A stretch of DNA of 39,246 bases. Source: Gemmatimonadota bacterium (GTDB taxonomy: Bacteria > Gemmatimonadota > Gemmatimonadetes > Palauibacterales > KS3-K002). The DNA lies in NCBI GenBank assembly GCA_020344015.1, contig CP070812.1, positions 4,222,243-4,261,488 on the forward strand. The letters run 5' to 3'. The position numbers and the translations under genes were made by a program. The notes beneath the pieces were generated by a model. That model saw only the letters and a program-made list of their open reading frames with translations. It searched no databases and was not told the origin of the DNA. Of this stretch, positions 24,257-32,002 are shown one piece after another; position 1 is the stretch's first letter, and each line of letters opens with the position of its first letter.

Positions 24257-24496
24257 ATGCAATTCAGATTAGTCCCGACCCTAGCCATCTGCTTCTACCT
24301 GGCAATGGTCCTCTTCGTGACCTACCCGGGCTACCACCCGTTCAACCACATCCGGCCATTCGTCTTCGGCCTGCCCTTCTCTCTCTTCTGGCAGGTCCTC
24401 TGGATCACGAGCTCGATCTTCGTGCTCACTGGCGTCTTTTTCTGGGAGAAGCGCCGCGCCGAGCGTTCCGCACCGCCCGACGGCGAGCGAGAGTGA
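24257..24496 (+). CDS. DUF3311 small membrane protein (symporter partner)
   Basis: A protein of 79 residues with two membrane helices (LVPTLAICFYLAMVLFVTYP and LPFSLFWQVLWITSSIFVLT) and a charged tail. Conserved DUF3311 features include the helix-breaking YPGYHPF turn and the FxLPFSxFW-type second helix. DUF3311 genes typically sit directly before a solute:sodium symporter gene, as here; the stop overlaps the symporter start. I infer a small accessory subunit that helps assembly or activity of the transporter. The function of DUF3311 itself is not known. Confidence 0.85.
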   Translation: MQFRLVPTLAICFYLAMVLFVTYPGYHPFNHIRPFVFGLPFSLFWQVLWITSSIFVLTGVFFWEKRRAERSAPPDGERE

Positions 24497-25980
24497 TGGA
24501 ACGCTGGGTCACCGTTACTCTCGTCACTGCAGGGTACCTCGCCCTCTCGCTCTTGGTCGGCTGGATCTCCGGGCGCCGGGCGAGCGACACGGTAACCGGG
24601 TACGTGGCGGGCGACCGCGGGTTCGGCCTGCTGGTCATGTACTTCGTCACGGGCGCGATGATGTTCAGCGCCTTCGCTTTCCTGGGCACGCCGGGCTGGG
24701 CCTACAGCCGGGGCGCTGCCGCCTTCTACGTCTTCTCCTACGGTCTTCTGGGATTCGCGCCCTGGTATTTCCTAGGTCCTATGGTGGCGCGGGTCGGCCG
24801 CGTCTACGGCCACGTGACGCAGGCAGAACTGCTATCGCACCGCTTCCAGAGCACGACGTTGTCGGTCCTCATAGCCATTGTCTCGATCATCGCGTTCGTC
24901 CCCTACATAGCGCTGCAGATGAAGGGTGCCGGGATCGTGTTCAACGCGGTGACCGACGGGAACGTGCCGATCTGGGTCGGCGCTCTAGCCGCCTACGCGG
25001 TGGTCTTACTCTACGTCCTAAAGAGCGGCGTGCTGGGGGTCGGCTGGACGAACACATTCCAGGGGATCTTCATGCTGATCATCGCCTGGGTGCTCGGCCT
25101 CTGGCTGCCCAATCACCTGTATGGGGGTGTCGGCGCCATGTTCGAGCGGATCGCCGAGCTGAGGCCCGAATTGCTGACCGCGCCGGGGCTCGACGCGAAT
25201 GCCACTGGCTCCTGGGGGTGGGGCGCATATTCATCGGCGATCCTTGTGAGCGCCATCGGCGTCACGATGTGGCCGCATCTCTTCATGAAAGGATTCGCGG
25301 CGAAGGACGACGAGACGATCAAGCTGACGATGGTTCTCTACCCAACCTTCTTGCTGTTTTTGCTGCCGCTCTATTTCATCGCCTTCGCCGGGGTGCTGTT
25401 CGAGAGCAAGCCACCGTCCGCTGACTTCATCCTGCCACACATGATCCTGAGCACGAACGTGGCGCCGGTCGTCGTCGGCCTGTTCTGCGCCGGCGCGCTG
25501 GCCGCCAGCATGTCCACCGGCGACGCGATGCTCCACGCCTCGGCTTCGATCTATGTGCAGGACATGCACCGCAGGGTGTTCGACCGCAAGCTGAGCGATC
25601 ACGGCCGCCGCAGACTTATCCGAATCGTCGCCGTTATCGTCGGGGTTGCCTCCTACTACACCGCAGTCAACACCGAGATGTCGCTGGTGGCGCTACTGCT
25701 CGCCGCCTACGGCGCCATCGTGCAGCTAGCCCCGATCACCGCCGCCGCCTTCTTCTGGAAGCGCGCCACGGCCGCCGGCGCCGTGACCGGGCTCGTCCTC
25801 GGCTCGCTGGTCACTCTGCTGCTCTTCCAGTTTCCACAGCTTCGACCGTTCGGTTTGCACGAAGGGATCGTCGGGCTCGCCACGAACTGCCTGGCCCTCG
25901 TCGTGGTCAGCCTGGCCACTCGCCCCCTGGAAGGGCAACACGTTGACTCTTTTATAGATGCGAGCCGCAGCGCCGTTTAA
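24496..25980 (+). CDS. Solute:sodium symporter family transporter
   Basis: A protein of about 494 residues with 12-13 membrane helices. ATG 24496 overlaps the DUF3311 stop (TGATG); GTG 24493 is a possible alternative. SSS features include YVAGDRGFGLLVMYFVTGAM with MFSAFAFLGTPGWAYSRG in the first repeat. VLYVLKSGVLGVGWTNTFQG is the conserved helix 5 region, and AGALAASMSTGDAMLHASAS carries the Na2-site serines of helix 8 style. It imports a small organic solute with Na+. The DUF3311-linked branch is often annotated for monocarboxylates or amino-acid-like solutes, but the solute here cannot be named. No catabolic gene adjoins it to help. Confidence 0.88.
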   Translation: MERWVTVTLVTAGYLALSLLVGWISGRRASDTVTGYVAGDRGFGLLVMYFVTGAMMFSAFAFLGTPGWAYSRGAAAFYVFSYGLLGFAPWYFLGPMVARVGRVYGHVTQAELLSHRFQSTTLSVLIAIVSIIAFVPYIALQMKGAGIVFNAVTDGNVPIWVGALAAYAVVLLYVLKSGVLGVGWTNTFQGIFMLIIAWVLGLWLPNHLYGGVGAMFERIAELRPELLTAPGLDANATGSWGWGAYSSAILVSAIGVTMWPHLFMKGFAAKDDETIKLTMVLYPTFLLFLLPLYFIAFAGVLFESKPPSADFILPHMILSTNVAPVVVGLFCAGALAASMSTGDAMLHASASIYVQDMHRRVFDRKLSDHGRRRLIRIVAVIVGVASYYTAVNTEMSLVALLLAAYGAIVQLAPITAAAFFWKRATAAGAVTGLVLGSLVTLLLFQFPQLRPFGLHEGIVGLATNCLALVVVSLATRPLEGQHVDSFIDASRSAV

Positions 25981-26018
25981 CGTCCGGCCGCCCTGCGGCG
26001 TCACAAGAACGAGGAGGC

Positions 26019-26038
26019 GCGGCCCCGCTGGGGGCCGC
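26019..26038 (+). terminator. Strong hairpin after the symporter gene
   Basis: GCGGCCCC (26019-26026) pairs perfectly with GGGGCCGC (26031-26038) around loop GCTG, 39 bases past the symporter stop. No T-run follows. It could end or pause transcription before the lipoprotein gene. Confidence 0.4.
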
Positions 26039-26072
26039 ATGAGTGCCGGAGACCAGCACAAGTGAGCGAACC

Positions 26073-26687
26073 GTGAGAGCATACAAGACTCCCCGAACCT
26101 CGCACCGCGCCCGCGCCACGGCGGCCCTCGCGTTTGCCACCGCCGTCCTGGGCGCCTGCACGCCGAAGGCCCCGGAAGCCGACATCCAGGCAGAGTTGGC
26201 CAGCCTGCGCCAGGAGCACCAGGCCCTGATGGCCGAGATCGTCGCCCTAAGAGGCGAGATGCGACAGCTCGCCGCCGGCGAGGCTGCCCCACCCAGCGAG
26301 ACGCCGGCCGGAATTCCGCCCGCCCCCACGCTCAGACAGCCGGCGCGCGTCGCCAGCGCCGCGATCGCCGCGGTGCTCGACGCCTACCGCCGGGCCCTCG
26401 AAGCGGAGGACCTCGAGCGCGTGCAACAGGTCTACGGTGGAGTGATACCGGCCGAGGACATTAGGTACCTGGAGATCTGGTTCGACCGCACCGACGGGCT
26501 GCAGGTGAGCATGGAGCCGCAGAGCATTGAGGTTCACAACGGACAGGCCGACGCGCACATCAGTCAGACGATGGAATACAGGCTGAGCCGCACGGCCCAA
26601 CGCCGCAGACTGCGCCTGGACGTGCGTATGACGTTCGAAAGGCGCGGGGACGAGTGGCAGCTGATACGCGTCCAGGCACGCCGCTGA
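26073..26687 (+). CDS. Lipoprotein with coiled coil and NTF2/DUF4440-like domain
   Basis: A protein of about 204 residues. GTG 26073 gives a basic n-region and a signal ending VLGAC, a lipobox; a GTG at 26043 is also possible. After the lipid anchor comes a coiled coil (IQAELASLRQEHQALMAEIV, about residues 36-65) and a Pro-rich linker. A C-terminal NTF2-fold-like domain follows: AIAAVLDAYRRALEAEDLER, then MEYRLSRTAQ and a final EWQLIRVQARR strand. The closing RRGDEWQLIRV is typical of SnoaL/DUF4440-like domains. It should sit in the periplasm, with the coiled coil for oligomerisation. Function unknown. It converges with the RibD-like gene, and the symporter lies upstream. Confidence 0.65.
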   Translation: MRAYKTPRTSHRARATAALAFATAVLGACTPKAPEADIQAELASLRQEHQALMAEIVALRGEMRQLAAGEAAPPSETPAGIPPAPTLRQPARVASAAIAAVLDAYRRALEAEDLERVQQVYGGVIPAEDIRYLEIWFDRTDGLQVSMEPQSIEVHNGQADAHISQTMEYRLSRTAQRRRLRLDVRMTFERRGDEWQLIRVQARR

Positions 26688-26708
26688 GCCTACCCCCCCT
26701 TCCGGGTT

Positions 26709-27530
26709 CTAGCCCTCGTAAATCAACCGGCTACGCTCGAATATCAGGCCGGACGACTCGTCCAATCCGAGGAACACGGGCTCGCTGCGTACCCGTTCCA
26801 GCGGCTCGACGATCGCCGACAGACTGGTACCCAGACCTCCCAGCAAGAGCGGCGAGTGGGTGAGCAACAGCTCGTGAACGAGCTGTTCTTTGAGTGCGAG
26901 CCCCATCAGAGTGGGCCCACCCTCGAACCCGATGCTGGTGATTCCGCGTCTCCACAGCTCGGACCAGGCGTCGCTTAACGGCGATTCCGAGCCGACGACA
27001 AAGACGTCCGGGGTCAGCTTCCTAAGCTCACCCACTCGCGCTTCCGCAGTTTCCATGACGAACAACGCTGTGCGGATCGAAGGCTCGCGGAAAACCGCAG
27101 ACTCGGGTGGGATATTGCCGGTGGCGGAGAAGAAGACGTTGAGTGGTGCTACGTTGCCCTTGGCTTTCTTGCGCCGCTCGATCAGTTCCTTCTCGAGCGG
27201 CGCTCCAACGGTCCGATCGGCGCGCAGCGTCGCGGCCCCGACCAAGAAGGCGTCAACGCTGGCTCGCAGCTCCAGCTGACCGAAGCGATCCGCCGGCTCG
27301 CCCGCCATCCGGCCCACTCCGCCATGAAGACCATCCGTCGCTCGTCCGTCTTTCGATTGGATGAAGAGCCCATAGGTGTACGGGACCTGATGGTGCTCCG
27401 CCCATTCCACGCCACCCGGCAGCGGCGACAGGTCGCCCCAGATCGTCCGCCTGCCCTCCCTGAGCGCCTCGTCCTCGATCTTGTTGTAGAGGACCGTGAT
27501 GGGCTCGAAGACCAGCTCGCTGATCTTCAT
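26709..27530 (-). CDS. RibD C-terminal/dihydrofolate-reductase-like pyrimidine reductase
   Basis: A protein of 273 residues. ATG 27530 overlaps the histidine-kinase stop, so it is coupled to the two-component genes. The RibD_C fold shows in YTYGLFIQSKDGRATDG (substrate loop), DAFLVGAATLRADRT (NADPH loop), and IGFEGGPTLMGLALKEQLVH. LTHSPLLLGGLG is the usual end of the fold. The family reduces 5-amino-6-ribosylamino-uracil phosphate in riboflavin synthesis or related compounds. There is no deaminase domain and no other rib gene nearby, so a stand-alone reductase with another substrate is possible. Being the last gene of a signalling operon is an odd place for a riboflavin enzyme. Confidence 0.75.
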   Translation of the reverse strand: MKISELVFEPITVLYNKIEDEALREGRRTIWGDLSPLPGGVEWAEHHQVPYTYGLFIQSKDGRATDGLHGGVGRMAGEPADRFGQLELRASVDAFLVGAATLRADRTVGAPLEKELIERRKKAKGNVAPLNVFFSATGNIPPESAVFREPSIRTALFVMETAEARVGELRKLTPDVFVVGSESPLSDAWSELWRRGITSIGFEGGPTLMGLALKEQLVHELLLTHSPLLLGGLGTSLSAIVEPLERVRSEPVFLGLDESSGLIFERSRLIYEG

Positions 27531-28279
27531 CACCGTGCCGCGGAACTCTCCGCAGCGTGGGGTACCAGGACCCTGAACGTCGCGCCTTCACCCGGCGTGC
27601 TCTCGACCTCTATCCGACCGCCCTGTCGCTCGATGATGTCCTTCGAGATCCCCAATCCGAGCCCCATCCCCGACTTCGTCTGCTTGGTCGTGAACCCGAC
27701 GTCGAAGATGCGTTCCAGGTCGTCCGGGGCTATGCCCGGGCCGCTATCGCTGATCTCGACTACGGCGTACCCATCGGAGCTACGCGTGCGTATCGTGATC
27801 GTCCCCTTCTCGGGGATCACCTGGCTGGCGTTCAGTATCAGGTTCATGAAAACCTGGTTCATCTGGCCCGGAAGACACTCGACCGTCGGGAGGTCGCCGT
27901 ACTCCTTGACCACCTCGATGCGGTGCTTCAGCTCGTGGCCAAGAAGTAGTAGGGTGCTGTCCAAAACCTTGCGCAGATCGACGCTCCGCTTCACCGCCTC
28001 ATCGGTTTGCCACAGGCTCCGCGCGCTGGCCACCAGATCGGTGATCACATCGACGGCGACCTGATCGATCTCGACTACCTCATCGAGCGTATTCACCAGC
28101 CCGCGGATCTGTTCGATCTCCGAGGCGTCTACGACGTCATCGGCGAGGATGTCCAACAGACGACTGATTGCCCTCTGAAGTACGTCGCGGTTACTGCGGA
28201 TGGCACCGAGCGGCGTGTTCAACTCGTGGGCCAGCCCCGCCATGAGTTGCTGCAGCGAGCTGTCTCCTTGCTCACTCAT
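27530..28279 (-). CDS. Soluble sensor histidine kinase without input domain
   Basis: A protein of 249 residues; ATG 28279 overlaps the response-regulator stop (ATGA). It starts almost directly with HisKA: LMAGLAHELNTPLGAI has phospho-acceptor His18. The HATPase domain is complete: the N box is NQVFMNLILNASQVI, the G1 box VEISDSGPGIA with Asp178, the F box FDVGFTTKQ, and the G2 box GMGLGLGISKDII. There is no membrane helix, PAS or GAF domain, so the signal must come from a partner. The nearest candidates are the receiver-coiled-coil protein encoded just upstream and the transporter-HEAT-cNMP protein. A long alternative N-terminal extension reads as out-of-frame regulator sequence and was dropped. 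Confidence 0.88.
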   Translation of the reverse strand: MSEQGDSSLQQLMAGLAHELNTPLGAIRSNRDVLQRAISRLLDILADDVVDASEIEQIRGLVNTLDEVVEIDQVAVDVITDLVASARSLWQTDEAVKRSVDLRKVLDSTLLLLGHELKHRIEVVKEYGDLPTVECLPGQMNQVFMNLILNASQVIPEKGTITIRTRSSDGYAVVEISDSGPGIAPDDLERIFDVGFTTKQTKSGMGLGLGISKDIIERQGGRIEVESTPGEGATFRVLVPHAAESSAAR

Positions 28280-28752
28280 AGCAGCGCTTGCATGAGGCGC
28301 TTGCGAAATCCGGCCAGGTCTTCGTGTGCAGACTCGAGCTCGGCCGCCCGCGCCTCGAGCTCCCTGACCAGCGTGGCTCTTTCGACACCGTTGCGGACGA
28401 CGACCTGCAGATGATCGTTGTCCCACGGCTTCTCCAGATAGTAGTAGAGGCCTGCCTCGTTGATGGCGCGGATCGCGTTCTCCTTGTCGGCATAACCGGT
28501 GAGCAAGATCCGCGTAGCTTCCGGGCGCTTCTCCCTCACCGCCTTGAGGAATGTGATGCCGTCCATCTCCGGCATCATGAAGTCCGCGATCACCACATCG
28601 ATCCACTCGCTGTCGGTCGTGTCCAGCGCCTCTACCGGCGAGGTGAACGTCAACACGCGGTAGGCAGTCTCGAGCGACAGGAAACTGCGCAACGCGCTCG
28701 TGACCATCTCTTCGTCATCGACGACCAGGATCGTCGCGTTCTGTTCAGACAT
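28276..28752 (-). CDS. Response regulator receiver with C-terminal coiled coil
   Basis: A 158-residue protein, ATG with TAGGAG upstream. The receiver has ILVVDDEEMVTSAL (acidic Asp12/13), VVIADFMMPEMDGITFLK with phosphorylated Asp57, ILLTGYAD with Thr85, and YYLEKPW with Lys108. The 'TGYADKENAIRAINEAG' style is common in receivers of HD-GYP and RpfG-like proteins. Instead of an output domain the protein ends in a coiled coil (VRELEARAAELESAHEDLAG, about 128-147). It is therefore likely to work by binding another protein, perhaps the histidine kinase encoded next to it with a 4-base overlap. It starts 18 bases after the transporter-HEAT-cNMP gene. Confidence 0.9.
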   Translation of the reverse strand: MSEQNATILVVDDEEMVTSALRSFLSLETAYRVLTFTSPVEALDTTDSEWIDVVIADFMMPEMDGITFLKAVREKRPEATRILLTGYADKENAIRAINEAGLYYYLEKPWDNDHLQVVVRNGVERATLVRELEARAAELESAHEDLAGFRKRLMQALL

Positions 28753-28770
28753 CGTTTCTCCTACTTGGGG

Positions 28771-31700
28771 CTACGCCACCAGATTTCGCAGACGCCGCGC
28801 CAGGCCCGCTAGCAGGCCACGGGCCAGCTCGGCGTGATCGGCCAGCAGATCGAAGAAGTCTTCCCTGCTCAGCCTCAGCAGCTCACTCGGCGCCACGACC
28901 CGTGCCTCAACCAGGCTGGGTGATCCGTCGATCAGGGCCCAGGTACCGAACGCGGTGCCGTCCTCGGCAGTCAGAACGTCCTCTTTCGCACGGCGAAGCT
29001 CGACGGCCCCGCGAATGACTATGTACATCGCTTCGGTCGGTTCGTCCTGCCTGATTAGAACCGTGCCGGGCGCCGCATTGATCTCGTCGGCGACGGAAGC
29101 CAGCAACGCCAGGTGCTCGGCGCGCGCATCGCTCAGCAGATCGACTTGCTGGAGTAGGAACACCTTCTCGATCAGGTTCATCTCGCTCAGCTCCGGCTGC
29201 GTTGCTTTTTCATCCTGTCGTGCCAGCGCACGTTCCGCCAGGTCGCGCAATTCGGCGCTGGCGGACTCGCGAGCCCGCTGCAGCGCCTCACCCACCCACG
29301 GTTCCTGCAACTCCGCCGCGGCCCAGAGTGCGCAGCTCGCCACCCAGACATCGTCGTCCGCGATGAGCTCGGTCAGCACATCGCGGGCCTCGCGCCGACG
29401 GCTCTTAGCTGCCCCTTCTTGTACCGCTGGTAGCATGCGTTTGAACAGACCGTGCCCCACCGTTTGCTCCAGCCATTCCATGGCATTAGCGCGAGCGACG
29501 GTACCGCCACCCTCGAGTGTCAGGTACGAGCGATAGACACCGTGCGGCGGGTACCAGAGGCCGAGGGTCCGGAAGACTCGCTCGCGACCGCTGAGCCAAG
29601 CTTCCGAGAGCGAGCGCTGGAGAAGCTCCGCCGCGGGACCCGCAGGTCCGAGACGTGCGAGCGCCGCGGCGGCTTCAGCGTAGCGGGCGCTCGACTGTAT
29701 CTCCCGCTCCAGTACCTGGGCCACGGGCTCCACCGAGAACAGCAGGGCCGGGCCCCCTTCGGTCCGCAGCTTGTTGAGAGCCTTGAGCGCTCGGTAACGC
29801 AACAGTCGGTCGGGTGGAGCGGCTGCCACTATGCGGAGCATATCATCGACGGTGGCCTGGGCTGGTATGCGGGCGAGAACCGCCGGGATGTTACGGCGAA
29901 CTGAGGGCCTCACCGACGGATCCTCGAGGTAGTCGGCGAGTGTGCCCTCGACCTGCTCGCCCTGTGAGACCAGGGCCTCGCGCGCCGCTTCACGTGTGGC
30001 CGCCGTCCCAAGTGCAGAGATCAGATGGGGTAGGTACTCTCGGCGCGCGAGGCGCCCGGCAGCCCACAGGGCGGCGCCCGCCACCTTCGGCTCGGGATCC
30101 CGCAACAGCGGGTCGAGTGCATCAGCGAGCCGTGGGTCTTCACCCAGAGCCGGGAGAGCGAGGGCGAGCTCGACGCGAGCTTCTACCCCATCACGCTGTG
30201 CCTCGCTCATCAGGCGCTCGAAGTAATCCGGAGGAACGACGGCCGCCTGATCGGCCCAGACACCTTCCTCACCCAGACACGAGAGGGCGGCGACGCGCAC
30301 CGCTCGTTCCTTCGATTCCAGCAGCGATCTGATGACGTTCTCGGGATCCGAGGCAGACCTGCACAGCAGGCGCACCGCAGCGACCCGCACGCGATCGTCG
30401 GGGTCCTCAGCCAGCTCGCGCACGCGCTCCCAGTCGGTATCCTCCGGGAAGCCCGTCAGCGCGTCCAGAGCCCGCTCCCGAATGCGTGGGCTCGGACTCG
30501 CCAGAAGTCCATTAAGCTCCTTGACCAGCCGCCGAGCGCTCGCCGTGTCCGACTGGTCCACCAGATCGAGGGCGAACGCGATCCCGCGCTCGTCACCCGA
30601 CGTAAGCGCATGTCGGACGGCGGGAATCGTGCTGGCGTCGGCCATCGACGCGAAGATGCCCTCGAAGCTGGCGAAGCGACCCCGGATCGAGCGCGCTAAG
30701 GTCTTTACGTACTCGCGCCGCACCGCAATCGCCACAGCCACCCAGACGACGCCCAGCCCTACGGCGACGTATCCGACCTTCCGGTAGTCGATGACCAGGA
30801 TGGACAAGAAGATCATCACGCTGGAAAGGGCTTTCCCGAAGCCCTTCTCCACCGCCATGTCGATGTACGCCTTCGCCTTCAGCTTGATGCTGTCGGGCAA
30901 CGGCACGTAGAGGATCTCGCGCCCGGCTCGCTCTGCGCTGTAGCGGAACGAGGAATCTCCCGCCTTCGCCATCACGGCCGCTACCAGGCTCCACGTCACC
31001 GCGAGCGCTACGTTCGCCGTAAGCAGCACGACCGGCAACATGAGAACGACGAGACCAACCCCCCAGCGGTGCAAGATCGGACGCAGCGCCGCCAGAACCA
31101 GGAGCGGTAACCACTGGGTCGCCGCGAAAAACTTGCCCTGGAACGCGCCGATTGCGTCGCGCGTCTCGTACGTTTCGCCGACGATCTCGTTGAACTGGTA
31201 ATCGACCAGCTGCTTGACGAACACCGTGAGCAGGACGGCCCCGGCGATCAGCAAGACGTGCTTATTCCGGAATATCGTTAGGAACTCGGCGAGCGAATAC
31301 TGCTCCGGACGGCGTACCCCTGGCCGGCACGTTTCGCCCGCCTGCGCCGCCAAGACGTAGGGGAGCGCTGCCGCGAACGCCACGACGAAGAACGTGGCCA
31401 CCAGCAGCATATTGGGCGCGCCAAGGCGCTCGACAAAAAAGCCGGTGATCGCAGCGCCGAACACGGCTCCGATCGAGCCGCCCGCGATGGCGAAGGGGTA
31501 GAGACGTTTGGCCTCCCGAGCATCGAAGCACAACTGCGTCGCCATGAAGAACTGGGTAACCATGACGGCGGCGTACAGGTCGTACCAACCGTAGAAGACG
31601 ACGCCGAACGCAGTACTTCCTTCCCGATACAAGACGCGGAAGACCAGAAAGCTGGCCGCGAAGAAGAGCGTAACGATGGGAATCAACCGTCGCCACGGGA

Positions 31701-31938
31701 TGCGGTCCGCCAGCCGATTGTAGGGAACCACGAACAGGATGACGATCGCGCTGATCATGTAGACCTTGTAGAACTCGCTATCGGCTAGGCCCTCGAGCGC
31801 GAACGCGTTGCGGGTCGGCTTGAGGATGCCGACCGTGGTGACGACGAGGAAGAACAGGCTGGCCATCATTACAGCCTTGGCCGCTTCTCCACGTCCCAGC
31901 TCAGGAAGCTGTGGGAAGAGTCTACGGAGAGCTCGCAC
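28771..31938 (-). CDS. Nucleotide-transporter-like membrane domain fused to HEAT repeats and a cNMP-binding domain
   Basis: A three-part protein of 1055 residues. Residues 20-410 have about twelve helices and resemble the NTT/Npt1-Npt2 (ATP/ADP translocase) branch of MFS-like carriers. Markers are VGILKPTRNAFALEG, KQLVDYQFNEIVGETY, and SFRYSAERAGREILYVPLP followed by KLKAKAYIDM. Residues 440-905 are HEAT-like helical repeats (ERALDALTGFPEDTDWERV, RVRVAAVRLLCRSASD, PKVAGAALWAAGRLARREY). Residues 923-1055 are a cyclic-nucleotide-binding fold (GTVLIRQDEPTEAMYIVIRG), but the phosphate cassette reads FGTWALIDGSPSL without the usual Glu and Arg. It may bind another ligand. The response regulator and kinase genes follow directly. 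I infer a membrane sensor or regulated carrier. Confidence 0.8.
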   Translation of the reverse strand: MRALRRLFPQLPELGRGEAAKAVMMASLFFLVVTTVGILKPTRNAFALEGLADSEFYKVYMISAIVILFVVPYNRLADRIPWRRLIPIVTLFFAASFLVFRVLYREGSTAFGVVFYGWYDLYAAVMVTQFFMATQLCFDAREAKRLYPFAIAGGSIGAVFGAAITGFFVERLGAPNMLLVATFFVVAFAAALPYVLAAQAGETCRPGVRRPEQYSLAEFLTIFRNKHVLLIAGAVLLTVFVKQLVDYQFNEIVGETYETRDAIGAFQGKFFAATQWLPLLVLAALRPILHRWGVGLVVLMLPVVLLTANVALAVTWSLVAAVMAKAGDSSFRYSAERAGREILYVPLPDSIKLKAKAYIDMAVEKGFGKALSSVMIFLSILVIDYRKVGYVAVGLGVVWVAVAIAVRREYVKTLARSIRGRFASFEGIFASMADASTIPAVRHALTSGDERGIAFALDLVDQSDTASARRLVKELNGLLASPSPRIRERALDALTGFPEDTDWERVRELAEDPDDRVRVAAVRLLCRSASDPENVIRSLLESKERAVRVAALSCLGEEGVWADQAAVVPPDYFERLMSEAQRDGVEARVELALALPALGEDPRLADALDPLLRDPEPKVAGAALWAAGRLARREYLPHLISALGTAATREAAREALVSQGEQVEGTLADYLEDPSVRPSVRRNIPAVLARIPAQATVDDMLRIVAAAPPDRLLRYRALKALNKLRTEGGPALLFSVEPVAQVLEREIQSSARYAEAAAALARLGPAGPAAELLQRSLSEAWLSGRERVFRTLGLWYPPHGVYRSYLTLEGGGTVARANAMEWLEQTVGHGLFKRMLPAVQEGAAKSRRREARDVLTELIADDDVWVASCALWAAAELQEPWVGEALQRARESASAELRDLAERALARQDEKATQPELSEMNLIEKVFLLQQVDLLSDARAEHLALLASVADEINAAPGTVLIRQDEPTEAMYIVIRGAVELRRAKEDVLTAEDGTAFGTWALIDGSPSLVEARVVAPSELLRLSREDFFDLLADHAELARGLLAGLARRLRNLVA

Positions 31939-32002
31939 GAGACCGCTCCTGGCTTTTCTTGGCTAGGCTTCCCGGAGCATTAAGATAACTGCCGGCGCGC
32001 CT

